From Symbiodinium microadriaticum (lineage: Eukaryota > Sar > Dinophyceae > Suessiales > Symbiodiniaceae), in contig LSRX01000296.1 in assembly GCA_001939145.1 (NCBI GenBank), positions 492,247 through 556,246 of the forward strand: a DNA stretch of 64,000 nt. Reading direction: 5' to 3'. Shown here piece after piece: positions 11,638-23,308 of this stretch (position 1 is the stretch's first letter; each line of letters starts with the position of its first letter). Made by a program: the position numbers and the translations under genes. A model generated the notes under the pieces. The model did not search any database, was not told the DNA's origin, and worked only from the letters and a program-made list of their open reading frames with translations.

Positions 11638-14600
11638 CCCCCCTAGTACTCCTGGTAGTGATTGTCGTTGCTGCTGACTTCGAGTGCGACGGCACCCCCC
11701 CTCTGTTGACAGTTTCGTTGAAATTTAAGTGTTGATGGGCTTGTGGTTGTGTTTTACGTTTAGGTTCGAAGTGCGATGTTTTTCGGACATGGTGATGCTC
11801 TTAGGATTTTTGGGGTGGCATTTTCGATTTTCTTTTCCCGCTCAAGGAAGCACCGAAGCACGGTTTTGTTTAGACCGTGGCGGGGCGTCTGCTTGCGGTG
11901 GAATCCTCAGTTCATAGGGCCCGATCATCTTGCCCGAAGACCTGGCGCCCGAGACCCTGGACCCTAAGCCCTCATCTCCCTCATCGTAATTACGGTGTGA
12001 ACGACATCTCAGGAGAAGCCCCATTTTCTCGGAGCCTCTAGGCCCCCCCAATGTGGGGCTTCAGGGGTCCGGAGCCTACAGGCTTGAAGGATCCTGATCG
12101 CCCCCCCTCCGAAACCCGAAACCCCAAAGGACGATGAACTGGCGGCTGGACAGCTTGCCCCCCCCCATGCGAAAAACGATGTAGCAGGGCCAGGAACTCA
12201 GGAAGGGACATAAGTGTGGGGCCTAGGGACTGGAACGGGGAAGTGCTGTTGATATCATTCAACCCCCTTATGTTAGGGCTCAGCGGTTTGAAGGTTTTAG
12301 AGTTTCGAGTTCAGGGCATTGGGGATTTAATTCCCCCCCTTTGGTAATGTTCAAAGTTGCGCCCCTTGACTTCAAGCTTTGGACCTTAAGCCCCCCCGCC
12401 CAAACCCAAGACCCCGAACCCTAAGCCCTAAACTCCGTAAATCCTCAAGACCAACATACATCGAAATTGTATGTTTTCACGACCCAGCCCTTACACACTC
12501 TTGAACCCCCCCCACCCAAGAGTTACCCTTGTGCGTACATGGAAGGCAAGGTGCAAAAGAGAAGCCCCCCCCCCAGCTCAGCCCAGCTCAGCCCATCTCG
12601 GCCCAGCCCCAACCCTAGCCTACCCCCCCAAGCCTACACTGACCCCAAACGGGACCCTAAACCCCAGGGCTTAAGGGATTCCCCCCCTTAGGGTTAGGGT
12701 TGTTGCGTTTTAGGGTTTAGGGTTAGGGTTGTTGTGTTCCCCCCCTTTTAAGGTCCTAGTTCTTAAGGTTTTAGGGTTTAAGCTTTTAGGGCCTGTCCCC
12801 CCCAACTGAAGGTTCTTCTTGTTCTTCATGTACGTGTGGCTCTGTTCGCATTCTTCTCGTTACAACCATGAAGCCCTACTTATACTGTACCAGATCTACC
12901 TACGGTAGGTTTGCGCTTTTCGACTTTGAGGATTTAGAGCAGTAGAGATATTCAACAACCCTTCATTGCCCTTACATCCGGATTACTTGAAGCTTCACAC
13001 GTAGCTATAAAAAAGGGCTTGCAACTTGCTCAATTGGAGTTGTTACGAGGTGTAGCCATAGCCCTCTTGCTTGCAACTCTATCTTTACATGCCGTGATCC
13101 AAGCAAGCAGCGCTCCGTGCCCTCACCCCTGGAGCAAGCCAAACCTTACTGTTAGCAACTCGGGGCTAAAGGGGCGCTTTAGGGGCTTTGTGAGGCCGTG
13201 AACCCCACGTAACCCTCATAGGCCCCTCGAGGCTTTCTCAGTCAGGCAGCTCTGAATTCTGGGCTCAGGTTGAGGGTTCAGGTTTAGGTGTTGGTTTTAA
13301 TCCAACAGATGAAAGCAAGGCCAATGTGGCGAGGCTGTCTCACCTTTCTTCTGAGCATGCACAGCGTTCTGGGGTTTAGAGTCTAGAGCAAAAAGTGGGG
13401 CCTCAGCACATCGACGTTGCGATGAGTGTAAGGGGATATGATTTCTAGTCATTCAGATCCCCATATTGCAGGCCCAGGGACGTAGGGACGTGCGAGTTGT
13501 GCTAAACTGTGCTTCTTTTTCGGGGTACTTGTCAAAGCGAATGCGCCGTTTCAGTTGGCACCTGATAAAGTGAACCTCATCCTTGAGCGTCCTTACCTGC
13601 CATGACAGCCGGATGCAGCCAAACGAAACCTACCGAAGCTCCTCCCAGTTTTCTTCTCTCTCTCTGGGTTCATCTTAGGGACCCAAAAGAGGCCGAGCAG
13701 AGCCCCACGAAAGCGCTTTCTTAGTTAACCCCCAGAATGCTTGGAATCCCTGGACCGCAAGATCCAGGCAGGTGATCAGAGGGCCACCAGTGGAATCCTC
13801 GGTGTGCTCATGGGCTCCATTAGAGGCTTAAGGGCTTAGGGATATCGTTCCATCTATCTGACTCTTCATGTGTGCTCTCTGAATCTGAATTTTAGCGCTC
13901 CATAGCAGTGCGTCCCCCTCACCCGGACCCTGAATGCCACAAATCCCTGCGGTTCACCCCCCCACCATAAACCCCCAACCTTAACCCTAAACCTTAACCG
14001 TGAACCCTAAAACCCCCCCCCTGAACCCCAAACCCGAAGCCTTATGAGCCCAAACTGAAGCCTAGAATCATGCCCCCCCCGCGGTCCGCTGACACGGCCT
14101 TTCATGAGACCTTTAGGGTGTGGGCTTTAGGGTTCCTTAGGACAGGCCCATAAGAGCCCAGGGCACACGACTTTGCTCCCCCCTTCCTCCCCCCCCGGCT
14201 TCCCCATGCCGCAAGTGCGAAAAAAAGCCTCGGAGTCGGGAACCGTCCCCCCCCGCCGAGAACCTTCCTGTTTGGGCTCTGGGGTCAAGAGCGGGTGCTA
14301 GATTTCGCCCCTTGGGGTTCGAAAAGAGCTTTCGGTGGCTTCGGATGTGGGGGTTTTAGGCTTTCGAGTTCAGGGCTTGCGATGCAAAGCTTAGATTTGG
14401 GGCTTCGTCCGTTGTGTGGAGCCTGGTTGAGTCTCCGCGTGTGCACGACGGGCTCCCGGGGCAAGATGTCGCCAGCAGCCCCCCCAACTTCCTAAGCCCC
14501 TCAACCCTGAACCCGGAACACCTTAAAGCTTAGAAGCCCCCCCGAAAAGCAGAGGCCACTGGAAACCCTAAACCCATCTCTGACCCGTAGAACCCTAGGA

Positions 14601-14843
14601 GCTCCTGGCCCAGCCCCTGAGGCCTATAGGCTCCTTGCAAGCTGCATCCGACGTTGGCTCCGAGCCGTAACTGGGGCTCTTCTGCCCTCCGAATGCCTCA
14701 CATGCTGCAAAGCCCTAAAAAGCAAGGAATTCGCGCCTAAGAGGCAGGATGTAGAGTTTAGGCTTCAGGGTCTTCGGAAGCTCCGGCTTTTTGGGATTAA
14801 CCCAGCGTAGGATTTCCCTTCGAAAACCCCCCCCCNCCCCCTC
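11579..14843. repeat. poly-C tracts on a 58-base grid within telomere-like intron DNA
   Basis: At least 22 runs of 6-10 C occur here. Most end at coordinates equal to 43 modulo 58: for example 11579-11585, 11637-11643, 11695-11701, 12043-12049, 12101-12107, 12391-12397, 12623-12629, 12681-12687, 12739-12745, 12797-12803, 13957-13963 and 14537-14543. The sequence between them is unrelated from cell to cell. One N sits inside the last run, at 14836. The background is CCCTAAA/TTTAGGG-rich and I see no secure exon. Confidence 0.9.
11599..11636. repeat. (CTA)n microsatellite
   Basis: Twelve or so CTA/ACT units just after the assembly gap, ending in one of the phased poly-C runs. Confidence 0.9.
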
Positions 14844-14995
14844 CGCCCCCCTCCTTCCAAACGAAGCCCAAAGCCGCAAGCCTTCATCCCCAAACCCGAC
14901 TCTTCCAAGCTTTGAGCTTTCGAGGACTCAACCAACCCGTGGAGCTTGCGATCCTCGTTCGGGTGCGAGGTTTTGACTTCAGAAGCAGAAGTACC

Positions 14996-15515
14996 CCTAG
15001 TGGTTGACTTCCGACATCCCCCAGCCATGGCGCCTGCTGCCCGCTCCACCCGCTTGGGCCGCATGGGGCAGGCCCGGTGCGATGCGCTTTCGACTTCAGG
15101 GTTTTGGAGTTTTGAGTTTTTTTTTTTTTTTTTGGGGCTTGTTTGGGTTTTTTTGAGCCTCGCGGACTCAGCTGCACGGTTGAAGCATTTGGGGTCTTTC
15201 CGGCCCGGGTTCGGCCAGCTTCTCTGGAGCGCAGTCCTCTTTCTCTCGGTCTGCTATACTAAAACGCGTGTAAGACAAGTTGTCACCTCCCTGGGAATCT
15301 ATGCCAGGCCTGTCAAAGCTGTAAAGCCGCAAGGAGTGAAGCCCGAGACTTTGCCGGAGGTCTTGCTGTGGCCTGTCTTTGTGGGCAGCCTCGCATTCAG
15401 CTTGGCGGGCTGCTTACCCTTTGCGGCCTCAGGGTTTCTGGTGCAAAAACGCGAAGACGGTAAGCTGCAAATTACTGTCCGAGCAAGGGGCGCATTCACA
15501 GGGACCCTAACCTAA
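14996..15515 (+). CDS. candidate membrane-protein exon(s), two hydrophobic segments
   Basis: One frame is open from upstream of 15000 to a stop at 15513-15515. It contains two hydrophobic stretches. The first includes LLWSAVLFLSVCY and is followed by a possible donor (CGCGT|GTAAGA). The second includes LLWPVFVGSLAFSLAG and PFAASGFLV and is followed by a strong donor (GAAGACG|GTAAGC near 15462). Each is long enough to span a membrane. A poly-T tract at about 15117-15135 interrupts the upstream part and may be intron. No family is recognised, so this may be one exon or two with an intron between. Confidence 0.35.
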
Positions 15516-16463
15516 AACACTAACCTCGACTCCAGGCCCTTGGCAGCCGCCAACCCAGGAAGCCCATTCATAGCGTCTCGTGAGTCTTGCAAATCCCAAC
15601 TGAAAATCCTAAACGAGCACAGCGAAAGCTGGACAAAACATCGAGATCCCAAACTGTAAACCACAAGCCCGAGACAGTGAACGCGAAGCTTTCGGCGCGA
15701 AACCTAAAGGAAAGAGCTTGAAACTTGACCCCACCAAGCAAAGTTACGAAGGTGAAGTCCCACCCTGAGCCTTAAACCTTAAACCGCAAAAGTCCCAAAC
15801 CCGAACCTTTAAATCCAAACAGCCCTAAACCCTAAATCTGTAGACACGGGCCATAAGCCCTGAACTCTTTGCACTCAGAATCAACAAGTAAAGATTTAGG
15901 GTTTAGGGTTTAGAAACCAATGGATCGAACCGCACTGCCCAAGTGAAGAGAGAGCCCCGAAAGCCTCATGCTTGCCTCGCGTGTCCTGATGATGATACGC
16001 CCCTGCCAACCTTGGAATTGAGTCGGAACGCTGCGTTAAATTGAGACCGTATCAAATCCGGCCAAGTCGCATAAGCCGCTGACAACACACCCGAAGGGTT
16101 CAGGGTTTAGGGTTCAAACGGCCAGTACTCATACTACTAGTATTAAGTAATAGCATAACAGTAACGGCAAGAGCAATAGTAAGCAGTAAGTGGAATAGGG
16201 ATTTGGAGCCCAAGCCGTCAGGTTCCCCGTCGCGCTGTGCCGGGAACCGTGCGGCGGCCTCGGAGAATTCCGACAGGGCCTTCTCCTATGGGTTTAGGGG
16301 CCAAAGTGGCAAAGGCGAGACCTTCGGCCCGACACCCGCAGCCTTCGCTCCTGGGCCCTGGACCCCGGAACATCCCGTTCCGATGCTCTTGCTTTCACAT
16401 CCCCTCTTAAGAAGTGCGCAGGCCTATGTGCAGAGCCCAAAATCGTACACCTCGTAGCTTCAG
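15516..16463. other. no secure gene; CCCTAAA-rich intron or intergenic DNA
   Basis: Contains CCCTAAA-like words at 15760-15840 and TTTAGGG-like words at 15894-15915 and 16098-16115. A frame at 16203-16457 is rich in Pro, Ser and Gly and might hold an exon. Competing frames are also open, so I do not call it. Confidence 0.4.
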
Positions 16464-16770
16464 GCCCTGCTGCGGAGGTATGACTTTGAACATTGTAAGC
16501 GACTCCGAGAGATGTTGTCTCAAGAATCCACTGTGTAGCTGTTCGGTGATTTCAATGAGATTACCGGCTTGGAGCTCTATATCACCCAAAGCCCCAAAGC
16601 CTTCAACCTTACCACCCGAAGCCCCCAAGCCCCTAACACCCTCCTGTATGACCCGCTAAGACCCCCTCAGTAGGAGTAGGGGGGACCTTAGACCTCTTCA
16701 CTGTCAAGCCGAGGACGCAAGGCCGAAGCTGGCGCCAGGTTCATGAGGATTGGGTGGGGGGGGGGAGCGG

Positions 16771-16823
<53 letters not shown>

Positions 16824-16866
16824 CCATCACCATCACCATCACCATCACCATCACCACCGTCACCAG

Positions 16867-16901
<35 letters not shown>

Positions 16902-17542
16902 CTGATATTATGCCCCCTTTCAGGCCCCGTAGTTGTTTGTGATTTCTGTGGCTCGTGGGGTCCGGGGGCAATTTGATAAGCCTCAAGCCAGCTTGGCAGT
17001 AGCTCCTCTCGTGAGCCGCAGGAGGCGAAGAGCCTGCAAGATCGGCTCAAGGCCGTGATGCTGGAGAGCGGCCAGAGGGCTGGGAGGCCCAGAGGATCTC
17101 AGAGGTACTTCAGTGCGTCACGGCCCTCCAAGAGTTTGCTGTTTTGTGTGGCTCCCACGGTTTCGGGGTTCAGTGGCATTGAAGGAGTTTGGCACTAGAT
17201 TCTTATCGTCCCGTCTTAGCCGCTCTAAACGGTTTCGCGCAATGTGCCCCAGGACGCAACACCTGAAAGCCCGAGTTGCCGTAACCCTGAACCCCAACAT
17301 CCAAATTGCTGGCCCGCATCGCTGGAGGCATCCTCTCCTCTAGGTGTGCTGCAGGGTGTTTTTTCTTGACCTGTAACAGGATTGGTTCAATTTGGCCTCT
17401 GTCGGGTGTAGTGTGTGTAACTGATCCTGCAGGCCTTGACCCCCTAAACATCTCTTGGATGTAGTCTTCCAGTCTTGGTGAAGGTCCGGGAGCTGGACGC
17501 CATGTTCTTAGACAAGCCGCCGAAGTCGCGGCCCGAGAATAG
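16464..17542 (+). CDS. probable 3' end of an unidentified coiled-coil-like gene
   Basis: Three segments with good borders. Segment 16464-16494 lies between TTCAG and GTAAGC and reads ALLRRYDFEH. Segment 17022-17104 lies between CCGCAG and GTACTT and includes EAKSLQDRLKAVMLESGQ, a strongly helical stretch with G/C third positions. The last runs from 17473 to a TAG at 17540-17542 and includes HVLRQAAEVAARE. The second and third join in phase. An alternative frame of the last segment ends with TGA at 17544-17546 and also looks coding. The second intron is short; the first holds a large ATC/CAT microsatellite. No domain family is recognised. Confidence 0.45.
16772..16904. repeat. (CAT/ATC)n microsatellite with an ACC interior
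   Basis: About 130 bases of CAT triplets, with a central block of CACCAT units. It is open in several frames on both strands, giving His, Ser, Ile, Met and Asp homopolymer frames that are not genes. Confidence 0.95.
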
Positions 17543-17565
17543 ATGATAGGAGCCATCACCCTGGT

Positions 17566-17592
17566 CATCAACATCAACATCAACAACAGCAA

Positions 17593-17632
<40 letters not shown>

Positions 17633-17647
17633 TTCATCATCATCATC

Positions 17648-17682
<35 letters not shown>

Positions 17683-17695
17683 GATCATGATCATG

Positions 17696-17733
<38 letters not shown>

Positions 17734-17775
17734 GATGATCATCATCATCATCATCATCATCGTCACCGCCACCGT
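17566..17775. repeat. (CAT/ATC)n microsatellite with short palindromic GATCATGATC islands
   Basis: About 200 bases of ATC/CAT triplets, same orientation as the array 800 bases upstream. TCATGATCATGA islands inside are self-complementary. It lies just downstream of the stop codon of the preceding gene. Confidence 0.95.
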
Positions 17776-18423
17776 CACCGCCATCAGTTCGCATAAGACT
17801 CGACGCCTACCAGGGTTGGCTCGCTGAGGCGTCGGGTTCTAAGTTCAGGCTTCGTGGAAACAGGCGCTGAGGGCATTCTGGCCTGCAACATTGCACCATG
17901 TGGCAACTGTCAACATCGCCGAGAAAGCTCCGGATTCAAGATTTGGGCGTCAGTGTGTAGGATTTATGCGCTTCGGGATCGGCGGACGCGCGCTATAGAT
18001 AATGGTGTCGCAAGTGTTGCAGTTCAGGGTCCTGGGCTCGAGAGCTAGTTAACTGCACCATAAGATGGGACAACATATTTCTACTGCTACTATTATCACT
18101 AGATGATTTGCATTTGCAACTTCTCGGCATTATTGCCAATCATTCTTGTGTTGTCACTATTTGTTTCCTGGGAGTTTGGCGTTGCTGGTCCTATGTCGCA
18201 CTCTGGTCATGAAGATCGCGGAACTCGGGAGACGGCTGCAGCAACGGCCCTAGAGCCCTCGACCTTAAGCCCTGACTGGACGGCCGACAGTGGAAGCTCA
18301 ACTCTGGACGACCTTAGCCCTTAACTCCTTAATCCTGCGTTCGTATGCCTCAGCCCTAAATGCCCGAAGTCTGAAACTCAGCCCTTGTCCGCTATAGACA
18401 TGACATGCTTCCAAATAACCCTC

Positions 18424-18536
18424 GGACCTGGGAGACGTACCCCAAGGCCGAAGAAGCCACAAAAGACGCCGGCTGAGCTTGAGGCCCCACGGCGATGCCC
18501 CAAAGCAACGATGTATGCCCGACAGTCGTGATTTCA
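18424..18536 (+). CDS. weak candidate exon, basic Pro-rich peptide
   Basis: A frame ending with TGA at about 18534 reads TPRPKKPQKTPAELEAPRR. Its composition is coding-like, but no clear acceptor was found and a minus-strand frame overlaps it. Confidence 0.25.
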
Positions 18537-19702
18537 GGGTGTGGGAAGTCCCTGTTGTTTTTGGGAGGTTGAGGAAAGGACGGGTTTTCGCGAACCCTCA
18601 ATACCAGCCCGAAATCCAAATCCCTGAACCCTAAACCTTAGATCCTCGTAACAGCCGTGAGACAAGGAGCCCTCAACAAACCGAAAAAGCGCTTCAGTCC
18701 TGGACCCCTGGAAGTCTGAACCCAGCAAAATCCCCGGACCCCCCGGGAGCCCCGGAAGTCTAAAAACCCAAAAACCCAGCTGCCAGCAGTGCCCCTGCCC
18801 GCCCGGAAGCCTGGGCTCGGGCTAGGGTTTGGGGGTTTAAAGTTTTTTCTAGGGTTAAGTTTAAGAGCTTTAAGGTTCTAGGGTCTAGGGTTTTAGAGTT
18901 CAGGGGTTCAGGGTTCAGCTTCTTTTGGGGGGCCGAGGGTTTACGGTTAGGGGCGAGGTGGGTTTTGCTTACCCGAAACCGCAAAGCCTATTCGATGGCC
19001 GTCAGGAAGAGAGGAAGGCGTCCGGGAGCCGAGTGTTCAAAAGCTTGGGGATCGTCCCTTGCTCCAGTGATCAAATACCCCCCAAAATCTCGGTAAGGGG
19101 TCGATCTCGAAGCCTGCGGAATCGACAGTGCAGCTTATAAGGGGCTTCTGAAACGATGCTGAAGGGATGCAGAAGAACCAAAATATCAATAAGCATCCGT
19201 CGGCCTCACCTGACGGGCTGGACTATTGGGGCTAGACCGTATGGCATTCCCCAGGCAATCTGGGGTTCGAATCTGGGGGACTCCCCCTGCCTCTCAGTGA
19301 TTTCAGGGTTCAAGGTTTCTTCGATCTCATGTCGAGCTTCTGCATTGTGGGGCTTCGGGTTTTGTCGGGCGCAGGATGCAGAAATTTAGGGGTCCCCGAC
19401 ACCGGGAGGCTACAGACCTTGACATCCCCAAACCCGTAACCCTCGGACTCAAAAGCCCCTGAGATCCGGAACCTTCGACCGGACCTAACCCCTAAACCCT
19501 AAGCCCTGAGCCCTAAACCCTTAATAACCCGTAATATCCCAAGACCCCTAAGTCCAAATCCCTCAAGCTAAGCCCTACGCCGCAAGCCCTAAAGCATTAA
19601 AACAAACCCGTGTTGCGTGTGGCTTGGGCTTGGGGTTGCAAGTTCTGGGGACATGAACGTTACTTAGAACCTGACACCTGAAGAAGCATAAACCCTCCGA
19701 AG

Positions 19703-19923
19703 CAAGGCGGGAACGGGAGCAAGAGCTGGATCCTTTGGGCTGGGGCAAGATGCTCAAGGCTCCCGGCACCGGCGGGTTTTCCAGCGAACCTTCAACTTTC
19801 GATTCAGAAATCAAAACCCCAAAGAAAAATATCATGCCCAAACCCAAACATAGCTGCTTCTGGGAGATTCGAGTGAAAGTCCGGGATCGCGAAGCGAGAG
19901 AGAAGTTGATTTTGGGGTTCTAG
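19703..19923 (+). CDS. candidate terminal exon, unknown protein
   Basis: After a CCGAAG acceptor the frame includes RREREQELDPLGWGKMLKAP and stays open to a TAG at 19921-19923. The first half has G/C-rich third positions; the second half is basic, with KVRDREAREKLI. It could be one last exon or an exon plus read-through into intron. No domain is recognised. Confidence 0.4.
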
Positions 19924-20109
19924 TGTTCGGACTCTTAAAGTTGTTTAATCTCTCGCCAAGAATATCACAAAGGTCTGCGATCTGTTGTATGGGACGTACT
20001 TCGGGTGTGCGGATAGGGTTCTGGGATGAGGAGCTGCATGGGTTTCTACCACCAGTGTTCGCATGGAAATTAAGATTGCACGTGATGGTGGTGATGGTGG
20101 CGATACAAC

Positions 20110-20175
20110 ACTGATGCTGCTGCCGCTGCTGCTGCTGCCGCTGCTGCTGCTGCTGCTGCTGATGCTGCTGGTGTC
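20110..20175. repeat. (CTG/CTGCCG)n microsatellite
   Basis: About 20 CTG-type triplets with CCG and GTG interruptions. The reverse strand reads as Gln/Ser runs. It is upstream of a candidate exon and probably intronic. Confidence 0.9.
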
Positions 20176-20270
20176 GATCTGTCCACATTGCCTTGCTTGA
20201 AATATTTGCTTTTGATGGCTATGGGTTATGGCTGTTGTGGCTACTGTAGTGGGGTGGCTGTCGTTGCCAG

Positions 20271-20704
20271 GGACGAAAGCCTCAGCCGCTGTTCCCGGAC
20301 GTGGAGGCCGATGTGCACGAATCCATCGAAACCAGATCCGAGACTCCAAAAGCAAGCTTGTTCTGTAGCCGTGCTTGAAGGTTGACACACAAACCAGCCA
20401 GCCAGCCAGCCTTCCCTAAGAGCCACGAGTTCATATTTTGTCGGCACTTGTTCTTCTAAGTATGAGGTTTCCTGCCTTGCATCATGCCGTGGCATGTCGA
20501 AGCCCCGCAAATTAGTGAGAGTGTTTGGGGGTGTTCTCAAATTTCCTGTTGGGGGTTTGGGCTGTAGCCTGCAGGCCTGAAGAACTTGGTGAATGGAGAA
20601 CCTCAACCATTGACTTCAACCACAACCCGCACGATTCACCGACCAAGGACCATGTGCTGACTGGGCACCTGAAAGCTTCAAGCCCTACAACCCCTCAACG
20701 CTAG
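20271..20704 (+). CDS. two candidate exons of an unidentified gene
   Basis: The first starts at 20271 after GTTGCCAG and includes PLFPDVEADVHESIETRSET, acidic and disordered, with a possible stop at 20376-20378 or a donor before it. The second starts at 20575 after CTGCAG and includes PEELGEWRTSTIDFNHNPHD, ending with TAG at 20702-20704. Both look like genuine protein more than their alternative frames do. Whether they belong to one gene is not shown. Confidence 0.4.
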
Positions 20705-21958
20705 AGCCCTTCAGGGTTCTTGAGTTGGGGTTAGGTGTGCATCGGTTGGGGATGCATGCTTTGGGGTTTCACAAGTCCCTGTAGGCCCTAAACCTCAAAC
20801 CTGCAAATCCGACAACCGAAAACAAATCTGAACTTAAGTCCTCAGCCGTGAACCCTTATGGATCACTATAAAGCCCTCATATCAACCCTGTAACACCACG
20901 CTAAACCAAGAATCCTTGATCCCGGGCTTTGTGAGGCGAACCCGCCCGTGCTCTCCGGAGAGCTTGCGACCGCAGGCTTTCTGCAGAGCGAGTGTTTCGG
21001 GCTTGCTGTCAGTGCTGAAGTTCATTGGTTTTTTTTTCGGCTTCCAGAGGGCGTATGACAGATAGGGCCTTTCAATGCGTGGAATGGGGTTGTGGCTCTA
21101 AGCCATAAGTCTCCTGCTGCCCAGAGCCCATTGTGGGCATGTACTCAGCGAGCCCGAGCTGTAGCGTGCCTGCCGGGCAGCCGAGTTGGGCGGGTTCTTC
21201 AACTTGGGAGTCGGCTAGGGTTTAGGGTTTAGGTCGCTCAGGGTTGAAGGGTTGCATGCGGTTAGGCTCGGTGTTCTGCTTGTGGGGGCTTCGGGCGGGG
21301 TCAGGGTTGAGGGGTTCAGGGTCAGGGCTTCGGGCTGCCATAAACCCAAATCCCAAACTTCAAAGGAAACTGAAAATTGCTAAACCCACACTCATGCGAA
21401 ACACAGAGTCCCAAACTCTATCTGGGAGCTTCAGAAATGAGTGAGCCTAAGCAGCAGGATTTTTCCAAAGAACAGGGAAACAAGGGGATAAACGCCACAG
21501 TTTTCCTTCAGAAGCTCGACTTCGGGTGTTGGACATATCGGTTCGAAGGACCCGACCTCGAGATTTTAGCCCAGGCTCCCTTAGGACTTTCTTGGCTCAA
21601 AGGGGCCTAAGTGATTAGAATAGGGTGTTGAGGGGTGTTAGAGTATATATTTATGAAAAAGGGCCCCTGGCGGTAGCGGTTCTTACGGGAATAGAAGGGT
21701 CGCAGCCAGCAGGTGGTGGGAAACACGGCCCGAAACTCTGATCCGCGCCTGAACTCTGGAGGTCACACCCTGAACCAGGCACCCCCAAATCCTATGTAGG
21801 CCCAGGTTTTCAGCTGTAAGAATAGCAATAACAGTAAGAAGAAAAGCGATGATGGTACTGATGGTGACAATCGCACTATTGCTGATTACTATCATCAAGG
21901 TTGTTAATGTTTGTACTTTGTACCATGGTTATGATTATGCTGGTTTCTTATTCAACAG

Positions 21959-22078
21959 CTACGTATGCGAATGGTAGCAACAGGAGTACGCAGGCCCCGG
22001 GCCCTTAGCCCCGAAACCCCCTGGCGGGACCTCGAAGGCTCGCATGTACCGCGAGGTGCGAGCTGTCTGGATGACTGT
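21959..22078 (+). CDS. candidate exon, 40 codons
   Basis: It lies between TTCAACAG and GTAGGC, is exactly 120 bases and keeps phase. It includes VRRPRALSPETPWRDLEGS. No family is recognised. It is probably part of the same transcription unit as its neighbours at 20.3-23 kb. Confidence 0.4.
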
Positions 22079-22627
22079 GTAGGCATACGTTTCTTGGGGC
22101 TCTTAGGATCCAGGGTTTGGGTTTGAGGGGCTTAGGGCTTTCAGTTTTTTTTCAGGGTTCCGAAACTGAATGGCTCCTGGGTTTTACTAGAAGCTTATCA
22201 GACTCTTATTAGAGTTTAGGGCTTTGCAGGGCTTTGCGCCAAGACGGGGTGCTTGCTCGATGGGCTGTGAAGGGTTCCAGAAAGGATTCTATGATCTTTC
22301 TGCAGGGGTGTTATTATGATTTAGGAGATCCGCACGTGGTCATTAAGCACGAGCCGAAATTCCCATGAGAGTGGCTGCGGGGAGTAACAAGTTCGGATCG
22401 GGCTGTTGGACGATCTTTATAGGACTTTGTGCCGATAGGGTTGTTTTTGTTGGTGGGGGTTGGTTCTATAGCTATTTCCCATAGAGGACTGTTGAGAGTG
22501 CCGACCATTTTCGCTCGTCCTTTCCGGACATAAAGGGATCCCAATTTTCACCCGAAGCTGTAGGATCCTGAAACATGGACCCTAAGATGGGAATTTGGGG
22601 TTTAAGCTTTAGGGTCCTCTGGTGCAG

Positions 22628-22711
22628 GGGCTGAGTGCTTTCAGGGATCGCTGCCTTGTCTTCGAAGGGCTTTGGGGGCTTCGATCTTCGGAGGCTCTCA
22701 GCGCCATTTTC
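22628..22711 (+). CDS. candidate exon, 28 codons
   Basis: It lies between GGTGCAG and GTCTTT, is exactly 84 bases and reads GLSAFRDRCLVFEGLWG followed by a Ser/Ala-rich end. The following 250 bases are CAT-rich intron DNA. Confidence 0.4.
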
Positions 22712-23308
22712 GTCTTTGGCCGGTTTTAGGATTGTGATCATCATCACCGTCGTCTTCATCACCATACCAGGCAACAGTAGCACCTACACCTGGCTGTCAA
22801 TCGACACCCTATCTGTGCGTTTTTTTTTACATCTTGTCTGTCTCTGTTGCTGGTCTCACGGCTACAACGATGACGATAACCTTCACTGACTTTGCTGTAA
22901 AGCATATCTAATGATTTGAATGTTAGTATCATCATCACTATCATCAACATCATCGTGGTACTCATGCGCGTACATCCGTGTTGTTGCCACCGAGGAAGTC
23001 TCCGATCTTCTGACTAGGGCCACTTAGGAGGGTTGAGGGCTTCCCAAGGCTTGGGGGCTGTGCCACCCTGCAGAACGCCTCAGGAAACAGCGTTCCCTTC
23101 ATCTCAAGTAGGCCCGCTTCGCTGTGCCCTGAACCTGGAACCCAATACCGCAAACTAAATCCTAAACCCTGAGCCCAAATGCACAACAACGGCCTTCTAC
23201 GGGGCAGAACGATGTGCCTGGTTTACCAGGAACATAAAAAACCAAAATTAAACCCGATGCAGTCTTCCCCGAAGCCCGAAACCCCAAACTTTGCTTGGCT
23301 TCTCTCAG

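Noticed and set aside
19200..19290. Possible tRNA (GGTTCGAATCT loop word at about 19263)
   Set aside because: No acceptor stem or D-arm could be paired around it.
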